From contig JAZSQZ010000044.1 of NCBI GenBank assembly GCA_045538175.1, positions 10,758 to 74,757 of the forward strand: a stretch of 64,000 nucleotides of DNA, written 5' to 3'. Shown here piece by piece: positions 16,179 through 25,040 of the stretch. The position numbers and the translations under genes are program-made. The stretch is from JAZSQZ01 sp045538175 (GTDB taxonomy: Bacteria; Bacillota; Clostridia; Christensenellales; UBA1242). The stretch's first letter is position 1; the number at the start of each line of letters is the position of its first letter. The notes beneath the pieces were generated by a model that saw only the letters and a program-made list of their open reading frames with translations, was not told the DNA's origin and ran no database searches.

Positions 16179-18386
16179 ATGGAACAAAAGATAATAATGT
16201 GTAACAACTGTGGTGGAGAAGAGATTACACATATTGAAGGCAAAAATTTAGGTATATGTAAGCACTGTGGTGCAACTATTATTATGCCAAGACCAAATGA
16301 AGAAATCATAGGTCTACTTAACACTGCCTATCTTCAAAGGGCAACTTATGATTTTGATGCTGCAATAAAAACTTACGAATATGTCCTTGATAAAGACTCT
16401 CAAGAGAAATCTGCATACGAAGGTTTGTTACTTGCAAAATATGGTATTGAATATATAAAAGACCCAAGGTCATCAAAACTAATACCTACTTGCCACAGAA
16501 CACACTTTAATTCCATTTATGAAGACGATGCCTATTTATCTCTTGTTGCATTATGTGACGAAGAAGAAAAAGAAATTTTAAAAGACAAATTTGCAAAAAT
16601 CGATAAACTTCAAAAAGCAATTGCAAAACAGTTAGAAAAAGAAGAAGATTTTGATGTATTTATCTCATACAAAGCAACTGATGAAAACGGCGAGAAAACT
16701 GAAGACAGTGTTATCGCAAGAAACATATACGATAAACTTACCGAAAAGAATTATAAAGTGTTCTTAGCAGAAAAAACTTTAGAAGATAGGTTAGGTAGTG
16801 ATTACGAACCTATCATTTTTAAAGCAATACAAACTTCTAAAATATTTGTCCTTGTCGGCACAAAAAAAGAATATGTAAATTCTGTTTGGGTAAAAAACGA
16901 GTGGACAAGATTTGTTGATAGAATCAAAAACGAAAACAATGGCGAAATTTCTTCACAATCTTTTATACCTGTCTTTAAAGATATGTCGCCATACGATATG
17001 CCAAAAGTCAACAACAAATTTGTCCAAGGCGTTGATGCTTCAAAAATAGGTTATGCAATCACAGTTACCGATGGCATCACAAAACTTTTAAAACCAAAAG
17101 ACACAAAAGATGTTATAAAAACTTTCAATGACTTTGAAAATATTGTTGAATTTAAAAGAGTTCAAAAACAAGCAAAAAAAGAACACCATAAAAAACAAAT
17201 TTCAAAACTTAAAGAAAACAAATTAAAATATGCTTTATTTTTAACTATGGAAATTTTATGTTTTGTTTTGCCTCTTGTCATGATAGGAATTTCTTTTACT
17301 CAAAAATTTCCATTTTTGCAATATTGTAATTTTTGGATATTCCTAACACTTGGTTTGTTGTGGATAGTATGTTTTGTATTTGTTTTGGTGTATAAAGGTA
17401 AAACAAAAATTTGTCAATCGGTTATAAGAATAGTTTTATCATCAATTTGTATGAGTATGGCACTTTTGTTTATGATTTTAACTAGCGTGACTTATACTAT
17501 TTATGTGGAAATGTGGGGTGGGATAAATCCTGGCAATGTGTGTGGTGTTTATTCAGGTGGATATTATAATATCGAAAATAACAAAATTACAAGGTTATAT
17601 AATGTAAAACCAAACAGCGGTAATGATTTTATTGTACCAGAGTATATTAATGGTATTAAAGTAGAATTGCAAAGTATAAATGGCAATACAAAATATGAAA
17701 GTATTTATATAGACACAAAAAACATCAATAAAACAGAAAATTTTTATTTTAATGTCAATGTTGAAAAATTAGAAATTTCTGGTGAAAAAATTAACAATTT
17801 TTATTTTGATAATTATGGTTCTATTGATGAATTGGAAATTTCTTTTCCAGCAGATAGTTTCGAGTTGCACTCTACCAAGGTTATAAATAATGTGTCAATA
17901 AAAAACAAAATACAACAATTAATTATTATAGAAGGCATTGAATCAATTGATAATTTAATATCACACCTTTCTATAGATTCAAGTATGGATAGTTTTAGTA
18001 TTACAGATTGGGAAGGAGGTACATCAATAGAAAAAGTTTCTATTAATGCTTTAGTTAATAATTTAAGACTGGATTTACGCATTGATAAATTTGAAGTAAA
18101 TACGACTATTAATGATTTAAAAATAGAGAAATTAGGTGGTTGGTATTGGGAAGAAGTAAACACTAATAATAATGTTGAAAGATTGACAATTGAGGGTGCT
18201 TCCGGAATTAAAAAGATAAAAATTGGAGAGAATATTGACTACATAAAAATTACTGCATATAATGTTAGTGGAACTGGAATAGTTGTTTGTTTTGAAGGGG
18301 ATGAAACTGAATGGAATGCTGTTGAAAAGGATATTCCAGATTACGTTCTCCCAGAAATTACAGTTTTATTTAATCAATCAATATAA
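16179..18386 (+). CDS. Zinc-ribbon/TIR membrane protein 2
   Basis: A 735-residue paralogue of the protein at 11128-13290. The N-terminal 330 residues are highly similar: zinc ribbon CNNC/CKHC (8-30), the same TPR-like stretch, and a TIR domain (about 158-300) with Glu210 in SDYEPIIFKAI. The helical membrane part (about 345-450) and the extracytoplasmic C-terminus have diverged strongly and are more AT-rich and Asn-rich; the end keeps the BspA-like FEGDETEWNAV. It lies 11 bases after the phosphoesterase with AAGGAAA as binding site, so it is co-transcribed with PHP and phosphoesterase genes. Family knowledge suggests possible NADase or cyclic-ADPR-type activity; what it senses through the outer domain is unknown. 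Confidence 0.85.
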   Translation: MEQKIIMCNNCGGEEITHIEGKNLGICKHCGATIIMPRPNEEIIGLLNTAYLQRATYDFDAAIKTYEYVLDKDSQEKSAYEGLLLAKYGIEYIKDPRSSKLIPTCHRTHFNSIYEDDAYLSLVALCDEEEKEILKDKFAKIDKLQKAIAKQLEKEEDFDVFISYKATDENGEKTEDSVIARNIYDKLTEKNYKVFLAEKTLEDRLGSDYEPIIFKAIQTSKIFVLVGTKKEYVNSVWVKNEWTRFVDRIKNENNGEISSQSFIPVFKDMSPYDMPKVNNKFVQGVDASKIGYAITVTDGITKLLKPKDTKDVIKTFNDFENIVEFKRVQKQAKKEHHKKQISKLKENKLKYALFLTMEILCFVLPLVMIGISFTQKFPFLQYCNFWIFLTLGLLWIVCFVFVLVYKGKTKICQSVIRIVLSSICMSMALLFMILTSVTYTIYVEMWGGINPGNVCGVYSGGYYNIENNKITRLYNVKPNSGNDFIVPEYINGIKVELQSINGNTKYESIYIDTKNINKTENFYFNVNVEKLEISGEKINNFYFDNYGSIDELEISFPADSFELHSTKVINNVSIKNKIQQLIIIEGIESIDNLISHLSIDSSMDSFSITDWEGGTSIEKVSINALVNNLRLDLRIDKFEVNTTINDLKIEKLGGWYWEEVNTNNNVERLTIEGASGIKKIKIGENIDYIKITAYNVSGTGIVVCFEGDETEWNAVEKDIPDYVLPEITVLFNQSI

Positions 18387-18390
18387 AAAC

Positions 18391-18422
18391 AAAAAAGATA
18401 AGTGATTTCACTTATCTTTTTT
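18391..18422. terminator. Bidirectional terminator after TIR gene 2
   Basis: Perfect 14-pair stem AAAAAAGATAAGTG / CACTTATCTTTTTT with ATTT loop; related in core to the hairpin at 11087. Confidence 0.9.
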
Positions 18423-18895
18423 TATTCATCTTTATTATTTATTTGCATTGAGTATGCTATGTTTTTTAGTCTAAACCCAAATTTTTCGTAAGTTTTTATG
18501 CCAGGTATGTTTTCTTCATTTACAGTTAAGTATAGGTCAGTGCAGTTGTTTTTTAAGGCATACTCTTTTACAAACTCTAAAAGTTTTGTGCCGATTCCTT
18601 TATGCCTAACGGTTTTGTCAACACACATAGCGTCAATTGATAATTGTTTTCTAAATCGCATAATAGGGTTTGCTTTTTCTTTAATATCAAATGTTATGTA
18701 TCCTACAATTTCTTCATTTTCTTTTGCAACAAAAATTTGTGTGTTTTCAATTAAGTTAAAAAATCTTTCTTTATCTATTACAATTTCGCTGGAAACAAAT
18801 ATGTCAGGTCTCCAACCGACGTGAAGTTCGTGCACTTGTACGGCAAGGTTGTTGACCTTTTCCCAGTCGTTTTTATTTGGAACAACAATTTCCAT
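18422..18895 (-). CDS. GNAT-family N-acetyltransferase
   Basis: A 157-residue GNAT protein. The acetyl-CoA pyrophosphate loop is seen as VRHKGIGTKLLEF (about 93-105), preceded by the DAMCVDKTV strand; the C-terminal NIPGIKTYEKFGFRLKN matches the usual end of small single-domain enzymes that acetylate amino groups. The N-terminal LHVGWRPDIF is common in this subgroup. It lies 12 bases after dUTPase on the minus strand and is probably co-transcribed with it. Substrate unknown. Confidence 0.88.
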   Translation of the reverse strand: MEIVVPNKNDWEKVNNLAVQVHELHVGWRPDIFVSSEIVIDKERFFNLIENTQIFVAKENEEIVGYITFDIKEKANPIMRFRKQLSIDAMCVDKTVRHKGIGTKLLEFVKEYALKNNCTDLYLTVNEENIPGIKTYEKFGFRLKNIAYSMQINNKDE

Positions 18896-18907
18896 TTTAG
18901 TTTCTCC

Positions 18908-19372
18908 TTAATTTTGTGGATTTGTTGAACCAAAACCCCCTTTTCTAACGACGGTTGATTCAACATCATCATCTACGGTCAAGAATTTAAAGAAGAAGAT
19001 TTGACCGATTTTATCTCCTTTCTTTATGTGATAAGTTGTTTTGTTTAGGTTATGAAGCAAAAATCCAATGTTTCCGTCGTTGCTCTCATTATCTGCATAA
19101 TCGCTTTCAATTATGCCGATACCATTTGCAAGAATAATTCCTTTTTTGCCCAAACCACTTGTTGAAGCAAGAATATATCCTTCGTCGTGGTTGCAATATG
19201 CTTTAAAATTTATAAAAACAAGTTCGGTTGATTGTGCTTCAATGTCAATATCAATAGGTGAAAAGCAGTCATAACAGACTGCATATTTTGTTGCCCTATA
19301 AGGTTTCTTTAGTTCTTCTTTTTTCACACCATACTTTAAAAATTCGTCTTTAACTATCTCAAACTTTCTCAT
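18908..19372 (-). CDS. dut: dUTPase-family deoxyuridine triphosphatase
   Basis: A 154-residue trimeric dUTPase-like protein. The uridine-binding hairpin region appears as GIILANGIGIIESDYADNE (about 93-111; the catalytic Asp of IDxDY reads Glu-Ser-Asp-Tyr here), the phosphate motif as ASTSGLGKKG (84-93), and the flexible C-terminal motif as RKGGFGSTNPQ (end). It hydrolyses dUTP to dUMP, keeping uracil out of DNA and feeding thymidylate synthesis; a ThyX is encoded at 49126. The Asp-to-Glu change and the longer insert before motif 4 are departures from the common form, so activity on dCTP or a related nucleotide is possible. Start follows GGAG. Confidence 0.85.
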   Translation of the reverse strand: MRKFEIVKDEFLKYGVKKEELKKPYRATKYAVCYDCFSPIDIDIEAQSTELVFINFKAYCNHDEGYILASTSGLGKKGIILANGIGIIESDYADNESNDGNIGFLLHNLNKTTYHIKKGDKIGQIFFFKFLTVDDDVESTVVRKGGFGSTNPQN

Positions 19373-19496
19373 AATTTCTCTCCTTAAAGTATTGTATCAC
19401 ACATAGTAAAAGTAGTCAAAGTTTATAAATTGTTGCTTTGCACAAATAAATATTTCCTAAAACTCTTTTATTTTACAATACAAAAAATTTTTAGTG

Positions 19497-19505
19497 TGAT
19501 ATAAT
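19497..19505 (+). promoter_or_regulatory. Extended -10 promoter of the helicase-nuclease gene
   Basis: TGATATAAT, an extended -10 element, 20 bases before the start codon at 19526, which has AAGGGG as binding site. No good -35 box at the usual distance. Confidence 0.6.
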
Positions 19506-19525
19506 TTTTCTATTAAGGGGATAAA

Positions 19526-22500
19526 ATGGAAACAGAAGAACTTTACGAGAAACTCTTTAACCTAAGAGAAAAGTTAAAAAGAAAATTTCAATCAAACGGC
19601 AGAATGCCAAACATCTGTAGTGACGAATCTTTAAGAGAAATCGCAACAAGAGCACCACGCCAAAAAGATGACTTGCTTGGTATCGGTGGAATAGGAGATA
19701 CCTTTGTCGAAAAATATGGCGACTTTTTTATGGTCTATCTTAATCAATATCACAGAAGCCACGTAAAACTTACAGAACTTAAAAAAGAAGTCAAAAACAC
19801 ACTTAAAAACTTAGAAAACAGACTTGTAAACATAAGCAAGAAAAATCGTCTTTTATATATGGGCAAAATTCACAGCAAATATGCTTACGATATGTTTTGT
19901 GATAATGACGAATTTAATGATTCCGTTGCAGGGCTTTTAATGGGCAAACTCTCAAAACTCAACATAACTGCTGCAACTGACGACATTGAAGAAAAGGAAA
20001 GAAGATTTAAAAAAGTCTTACCTTTAATTAGAGAAGTCAACAAAGAGTTTAGAGAAAGTGGACAGTATGATTTATATATTGGCTATCCTTTTGTTATGGG
20101 TAAAACTAAGGGCGAAGACTTTAATGTTAGGGCACCACTTATGTTGTTTCCTGTAACATATGAGCGAAAAGACCAAGATGTTATCTTAAGATTAGACAAA
20201 ACAAAAGACATTATGTACAACAGCAACCTAATCTTGATGCAAAACAAATTCTTAAACAAAAATGGGGAACTTCCAAATCATATCTTAGAAGAAGTTAACA
20301 CACAAACAATCATCGAAGATATGAAAAATTTTTACGAAACAAACGATATTACGCTTAACATAACAGATAGTTCCTACATAAATCAAAAGTTAAACGATAT
20401 CAAAGCAGACGAGTTTCCAAAGTTTAACTCCGGCGAGTTTCAAGTTTTGTCTAGTGCAGTTTTAGGTAAGTTCTCACTTTACTCAACAGCACTTCAAAAA
20501 GACTTTAAAAAGATTATCGAAGGCGACGAAATCAACACAACTTTAAACGAACTTATTTCAAATATGGATTCAATCAATGTTTACGACGAAGATTTAACCG
20601 AAGACGAAACTGTTGAAGAACCATATATCACTTTCCAAGAAAACAATATCAGCTACATTAACGACCTTAACTCTTCTCAAGAGCAAGCCATTATGGCAAT
20701 TGATAAAAACGATAAACTTGTTATTCAAGGCCCTCCGGGAACAGGTAAATCACAAACAATCACCTCACTAATTGCTGATGCTGTAAACAAGGGTAAAAAT
20801 GTTTTGATGGTTTCTCAAAAGAAAGCAGCGCTAGATGTTATTTATTCTCGCTTGGGTCACCTTTCAAAATTTGCAATTATGTTAAACGATGTTAAAGATA
20901 AAGTTGGTTTTTATAATCAACTTAACAACTTGTTTAACTGTGATAAAATTTTTAAGTTTGAAAGATTAGCGTACGAAAAGTTGTCAACAAACATTGACAC
21001 AAATATTAAAAACTTAGAAACGATTGCAAACAAGTTATACACATTTAAAACTAATGGTGTTGGCATATACCAAATTTATCAAGATAGTTCAAACAACACC
21101 TTTAAAACATCACAACCTTTTGAAAATGTTTTTTATCAAAACACAAATCAAAAATTGTTAAGTGTAGGCTATAGTGAACTTAAAGAAATTAAAGAAAAGT
21201 TTGAAAATATTGATATTTTGCAAGCAGGCATTGATTTTGCAATTGCAAATGAAAATTATGGTTGGCTTGAAGATGTCAAAAAAGATTTATCACTTTTTGA
21301 CTTTAACAATATTCAAGCAGAGTTTGAAAAGTTTGCAACATCTCAATTAGAGTTTTTAAAACTAGGCTTCTTTAAGCGTCTATCAAAAAAAGGCGAACAA
21401 AAAAGAGCTTTAAAACAAATTTATAAAACATATTTTAACAAGCGCAGAAGTTTTAAAGAGATATTTAAAAATCCACAAAAACTTGCTGACGGCATAAAAC
21501 TTTATGATGATTATCAAAACACAAAACTTGTAAGTGCTTCATTTAGCGAAAATGAAAAACTTTATGTTTCAACTCTTGCAAAAATTCATATGCAAGATAG
21601 CGCAGTTGCAAAAAATGATTACTTATTCGACTTTATTACAAGTTGTATCACAAAGCAATTCGAAAATCAAAACCGTGATGTTTTTGTAAATATTTCTAAC
21701 TTTAATTATATTAGAGATTCAATTATCGCTTGCATAAATGAGAAAAAAGAATACACAAAAGAGAAACTTAAAAGCGTTGTTGTTTCTACATACCGAAAGG
21801 AACTTTTAAGGTCAAAGAGATATTTCGAAATTTGCAGGCAACTTGAAAGCACAAGAAAGTGGGATATTACAAAGTTCTTAAAGAAATTCGACTTTGAATT
21901 GTTCAAAGGTGTAAAAGTTTGGCTTATGACACCAGAGTCTGTTTCAGAAGTTTTACCACTTGAAAAAGGCCTTTTTGATTTGCTTATATTCGATGAAGCA
22001 TCACAAATTTATATCGAAAGGGGTATCCCTGCTATTGCAAGAGCAAAGAAAGTTGTTATTGCAGGCGACCACAAACAACTTCGTCCTTCAAGTTTAGGCT
22101 TTGGAAGATTAGAATACGAAGACGACGAGATGAGTGAAGAAGAACTCGAAACAAACGCAGCCCTAGAAGAAGAAAGTTTGCTTGACCTTGCAAGATTTAA
22201 GTATCCATCAGTTATGCTTAATTATCACTATAGGTCAAAGTACGAAGAACTTATCAATTTCTCAAACTATGCCTTCTATAAAGGACGCCTTAATGTTTCG
22301 CCAAACATTGAAAAACCTGCTACACCACCAATCGAATTTATCAAAATTGATAATGGTATGTGGGTAAACAGATGCAACAAGGTTGAAGCTGTAAAAGTTG
22401 TAGAAACAATCAAAAACTTCTTAAAAACTAGAAAGAAAAACGAAACATTAGGTGTTATTACATTTAACACAAACCAAAGAGATGCAATCTTAGATGAGAT

Positions 22501-23254
22501 TGATAGCGAATGCCTAAAAGATAAAACATTTGCAAGTCTTTATAAAAAAGAGTTCGACAGAAAAGAAGATGGCGAAGACAAAGGCTTGTTTGTAAAAAAT
22601 ATCGAAAACGTTCAAGGGGACGAGAGAGATTGTATTATCTTCTCAATAGGATACGCCAAAAACGAACAAGGCAAAATTGTTAGAAACTTTGGTTGGTTAA
22701 ATCAACAAGGTGGCGAAAATCGTCTTAATGTTGCAATTTCAAGAGCAAAGAGAAAAATCTTTGTTATCACATCACTTGCTCCACACGAACTTGTTACAGA
22801 CGACCTTAAAAACGAAGGTCCAAAGTTATTTAGAAAATATCTAGAATATTGTTATGCTGTTTCAACAGACAATCCTTACGAAGTTGATAGAATTTTATCT
22901 TCAATCGGCACAAAGCAAGAAGAAATATTAGAAGATATTGTTTCAACTGATTTCGAAAACGATGTTTATAATGCTTTAACCCAAAATGGTCTTGTGGTTG
23001 ATAGAGAAGTCGGTGCTGGGGGATATAAAATCGACTTTGCAATAAAAAACCAAGAAGGGAAGTACTTGCTTGGAATTGAGTGCGACGGTAAATTATACGG
23101 AAGCAATATGAAAACAAGGGAAAGAGATATTTATAGACAACAATACCTAGAAATTAGGGGTTGGAATATCTATAGATTGTGGACAACAAATTGGTTTAAA
23201 AACAAAGACCAAGAGATTCAAAACATTTTAAACAAATTGCAAAACTTAAAATAA
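19526..23254 (+). CDS. SF1 helicase with C-terminal PD-(D/E)XK nuclease (DUF4011-type)
   Basis: A 1242-residue protein. The N-terminal region (about 75-350, NISKKNRLLYMG and following) resembles the DUF4011 region of large defence-associated helicases. The superfamily 1 motor shows Walker A GPPGTGKS (402-409), Walker B IFDEAS (Asp823, Glu824), motif III AGDHKQLRPS, motif IV YRSKYEELI, and motif VI NVAISRAKRK. The C-terminal 90 residues carry a Vsr/MTES_1575-like endonuclease core: KIDFAI (Asp1170) and GIECDG (Glu1185, Asp1187), then RERDIYRQ and GWNIYRLW. Such helicase-nuclease fusions are common in defence islands and probably unwind and cut foreign DNA. It is not adjacent to obvious partner genes here; it may act alone. 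Family knowledge supports defence; the specificity is unknown. Confidence 0.87.
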   Translation: METEELYEKLFNLREKLKRKFQSNGRMPNICSDESLREIATRAPRQKDDLLGIGGIGDTFVEKYGDFFMVYLNQYHRSHVKLTELKKEVKNTLKNLENRLVNISKKNRLLYMGKIHSKYAYDMFCDNDEFNDSVAGLLMGKLSKLNITAATDDIEEKERRFKKVLPLIREVNKEFRESGQYDLYIGYPFVMGKTKGEDFNVRAPLMLFPVTYERKDQDVILRLDKTKDIMYNSNLILMQNKFLNKNGELPNHILEEVNTQTIIEDMKNFYETNDITLNITDSSYINQKLNDIKADEFPKFNSGEFQVLSSAVLGKFSLYSTALQKDFKKIIEGDEINTTLNELISNMDSINVYDEDLTEDETVEEPYITFQENNISYINDLNSSQEQAIMAIDKNDKLVIQGPPGTGKSQTITSLIADAVNKGKNVLMVSQKKAALDVIYSRLGHLSKFAIMLNDVKDKVGFYNQLNNLFNCDKIFKFERLAYEKLSTNIDTNIKNLETIANKLYTFKTNGVGIYQIYQDSSNNTFKTSQPFENVFYQNTNQKLLSVGYSELKEIKEKFENIDILQAGIDFAIANENYGWLEDVKKDLSLFDFNNIQAEFEKFATSQLEFLKLGFFKRLSKKGEQKRALKQIYKTYFNKRRSFKEIFKNPQKLADGIKLYDDYQNTKLVSASFSENEKLYVSTLAKIHMQDSAVAKNDYLFDFITSCITKQFENQNRDVFVNISNFNYIRDSIIACINEKKEYTKEKLKSVVVSTYRKELLRSKRYFEICRQLESTRKWDITKFLKKFDFELFKGVKVWLMTPESVSEVLPLEKGLFDLLIFDEASQIYIERGIPAIARAKKVVIAGDHKQLRPSSLGFGRLEYEDDEMSEEELETNAALEEESLLDLARFKYPSVMLNYHYRSKYEELINFSNYAFYKGRLNVSPNIEKPATPPIEFIKIDNGMWVNRCNKVEAVKVVETIKNFLKTRKKNETLGVITFNTNQRDAILDEIDSECLKDKTFASLYKKEFDRKEDGEDKGLFVKNIENVQGDERDCIIFSIGYAKNEQGKIVRNFGWLNQQGGENRLNVAISRAKRKIFVITSLAPHELVTDDLKNEGPKLFRKYLEYCYAVSTDNPYEVDRILSSIGTKQEEILEDIVSTDFENDVYNALTQNGLVVDREVGAGGYKIDFAIKNQEGKYLLGIECDGKLYGSNMKTRERDIYRQQYLEIRGWNIYRLWTTNWFKNKDQEIQNILNKLQNLK

Positions 23255-23255
23255 T

Positions 23256-23285
23256 AAAAAGAGCACACATTTGTGCTCTTTTTTA
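23256..23285 (+). terminator. Terminator after helicase-nuclease gene
   Basis: Stem AAAAAGAGCACA / TGTGCTCTTTTT with CATT loop. Confidence 0.88.
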
Positions 23286-23369
23286 TCAAAATTTTTATAA
23301 AAAATAGTGTTTTGTTTGGAAAGTTTTTAAGTTTTGTTTATAATGGAGTTGTAGAAAGGAGAAATATTT

Positions 23370-23672
23370 ATGATAGACGATTACAATTCAAATCCCATGA
23401 AACTCTTAACAGGGTTATGTGCAACTGTTATGACAGTTGTTTATGGATTATTCCTAACTAATATGATTTGGGGATATATTCCTGCTGACCACTTTGTTTT
23501 GCCACTTATCACAAACCTAATGTATTATGGTCCACTTACATTGTGTGCTGTTTGTTCTGTTTCACTTGTTTGGAAGAAATCACTTTTAATTAAAATTGCC
23601 TTTATTGTTGTTTGGGCTTCAATTATTATCTTCTCATTCTTCCCATCAGTATTTGTAGAACTTTTTGCATAA
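23370..23672 (+). CDS. Small three-helix membrane protein A
   Basis: A 100-residue hydrophobic protein with three predicted membrane helices (about 12-34, 43-65, 72-95). It has no recognised domain. It is related to the 108-residue protein at 25041-25367: both have the pattern of an M-x-Y-x-P-L-x-L segment before the last helix and a similar terminal helix ending in FFPSVFVEL or FFPGVWAEF. It starts 22 bases upstream of the secreted lipase-like gene and each has a GGAG site, so they form an operon. An immunity or accessory role for the lipase is only a guess. A TATAAT lies about 30 bases upstream. Confidence 0.75.
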   Translation: MIDDYNSNPMKLLTGLCATVMTVVYGLFLTNMIWGYIPADHFVLPLITNLMYYGPLTLCAVCSVSLVWKKSLLIKIAFIVVWASIIIFSFFPSVFVELFA

Positions 23673-23694
23673 AATAAAAGGAGAAATGTAAGAT

Positions 23695-24759
23695 ATGAAA
23701 TTATTTTGGTCATTATTATTATGCGCTGTTGTTATATTCGCACCATCTACTATTTCTGCTGCTCAAACTCCAAGAATAAATACTGCAAACATTGAGTGTA
23801 GAGAATATCAAGACAGCATTTCTAACGAAACAATGTTCGCCCTAGGTGTTGAAGCGTACCAAAATCTTTGGGGGAGTGTTGTAAAATGGATGGCAAAGGT
23901 TGAAGACAACAAAGTAAATGGTTGGATTCACAAATATACATATGACGGTAAAGAAGATTTTAGTTGTACCGTTTGGGAAAACAAATATAACCCAAATTCT
24001 TACGCCTTTGTTTTGTCTGGTACAGACAATTTGTTAAGAGAACCTTTTGCAACATATTTGCCAATGATGACAAATGAAGAGCTTTGTCCACAACTCTTAG
24101 AGACTGTTGAACAAGCAAAAGCAATGAGAAACCATAATGGCATAAACAGAATTGATCACTTGTATATCACAGGTTATTCTTTAGGTGGTTACTTATCAAA
24201 CTTTTTAGGAACAGAGCTTGTAGATGATGCAAATGGATATGAAAGTAATGTTAAATTAAGTGATTTTAGTAATACACTTAAAATTGAAAATGTAAAGTGT
24301 GTTTCATATGCGGCACCTGGTTTTTATATTGAAAAATTGAATATTCCAAAAATAAATGATATTATTGATGGAATAGAAAACGCTGTAAATAATGTTACAA
24401 CTTGGACAAAAGCAAAGATGGAAAGGGACGACCAAGGTCTTTACGATAAAACTATCACAAATATTTTAAATGGTAGGGATCCTGTTGCAAACTTACCAAT
24501 CACAATTAAAAACTTATTGAAAGGTTTGGGAGAAACTATTGATATAAAAGTTCCAGAGAAAAGTTTTAGACAAGTTGGAAAAATAATTAGGGTTGAAAAC
24601 CCAGGCAATCCTCCACTTGCAAATACACCACTTATTGGAAAACTTGTTGAGGCTTTTGCAAATGGGGCAGGACCTGTTGGCGAAGTATTATACCATGCAC
24701 CAGATACATATTTTAGATGTATTGAAATGATAGAAGAAGGAAAATGTACAATTTTATAA
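23695..24759 (+). CDS. Secreted class 3 lipase-like alpha/beta hydrolase
   Basis: A 354-residue exported protein with an N-terminal signal peptide (residues 1-22, ending ISA-A). The nucleophile elbow TGYSLGGYLSNF (about 161-172) gives a GxSxG serine; the upstream YAFVLSGTDN (oxyanion strand) and the downstream SYAAPGF and YHAPDTYF segments fit an alpha/beta hydrolase of the lipase class 3/DUF2974 type, with the final His as a plausible catalytic base. It is in an operon after the small membrane protein A. It could be a secreted lipase or phospholipase acting on the cell's own or a competitor's envelope; substrate not predictable. Confidence 0.82.
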   Translation: MKLFWSLLLCAVVIFAPSTISAAQTPRINTANIECREYQDSISNETMFALGVEAYQNLWGSVVKWMAKVEDNKVNGWIHKYTYDGKEDFSCTVWENKYNPNSYAFVLSGTDNLLREPFATYLPMMTNEELCPQLLETVEQAKAMRNHNGINRIDHLYITGYSLGGYLSNFLGTELVDDANGYESNVKLSDFSNTLKIENVKCVSYAAPGFYIEKLNIPKINDIIDGIENAVNNVTTWTKAKMERDDQGLYDKTITNILNGRDPVANLPITIKNLLKGLGETIDIKVPEKSFRQVGKIIRVENPGNPPLANTPLIGKLVEAFANGAGPVGEVLYHAPDTYFRCIEMIEEGKCTIL

Positions 24760-24763
24760 AAAC

Positions 24764-24795
24764 AAAAAAAGAAACCTAAACTTAGGTTTCTTTTT
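24764..24795. terminator. Bidirectional terminator between lipase gene and tRNA-Arg(ACG)
   Basis: Stem AAAAAAGAAACCTAA / TTAGGTTTCTTTTTT, serving the convergent lipase gene and tRNA. Confidence 0.88.
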
Positions 24796-24797
24796 TG

Positions 24798-24874
24798 TGG
24801 TGCACCCATAGGGACTCGAACCCCAAACCTTCACGTCCGTAGCGTGACGCTCTATCCAATTGCGCTATGAGTGC
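24798..24874 (-). tRNA. tRNA-Arg (anticodon ACG)
   Basis: Full cloverleaf on the minus strand: acceptor GCACTCA / TGGGTGC, D-arm with GG in the loop, anticodon stem TCACG / CGTGA with loop CTACGGA (anticodon ACG, read as ICG), T-loop TTCGAGT. Discriminator A and an encoded CCA at 24798-24800. It reads CGT, CGC and CGA codons. Confidence 0.97.
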
Positions 24875-24897
24875 ATATATTTTAATGTAACGCTACT

Positions 24898-24926
24898 ATT
24901 TTAATGCCTTTGAGTGATTTTGTCAA
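24898..24926 (-). promoter_or_regulatory. Promoter of tRNA-Arg(ACG)
   Basis: On the minus strand TTGACA (24921-24926), 17-base spacer, TAAAAT (24898-24903), 24 bases before the tRNA 5' end. Confidence 0.8.
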
Positions 24927-25004
24927 TCTATATTTTGATTTTTGTCTAATATTTATTAGTAAATATAATTAGATTTTTTAATATACTTAAACTTAAAAAA
25001 GTGC

Positions 25005-25037
25005 AAAAAAAAATCAACCCGAAGGTTGACTTTTTTT
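25005..25037 (-). terminator. Terminator after small membrane protein B
   Basis: Hairpin TCAACC / GGTTGA with CGAA loop, flanked by A and T tracts. Confidence 0.8.
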
Positions 25038-25040
25038 GTA

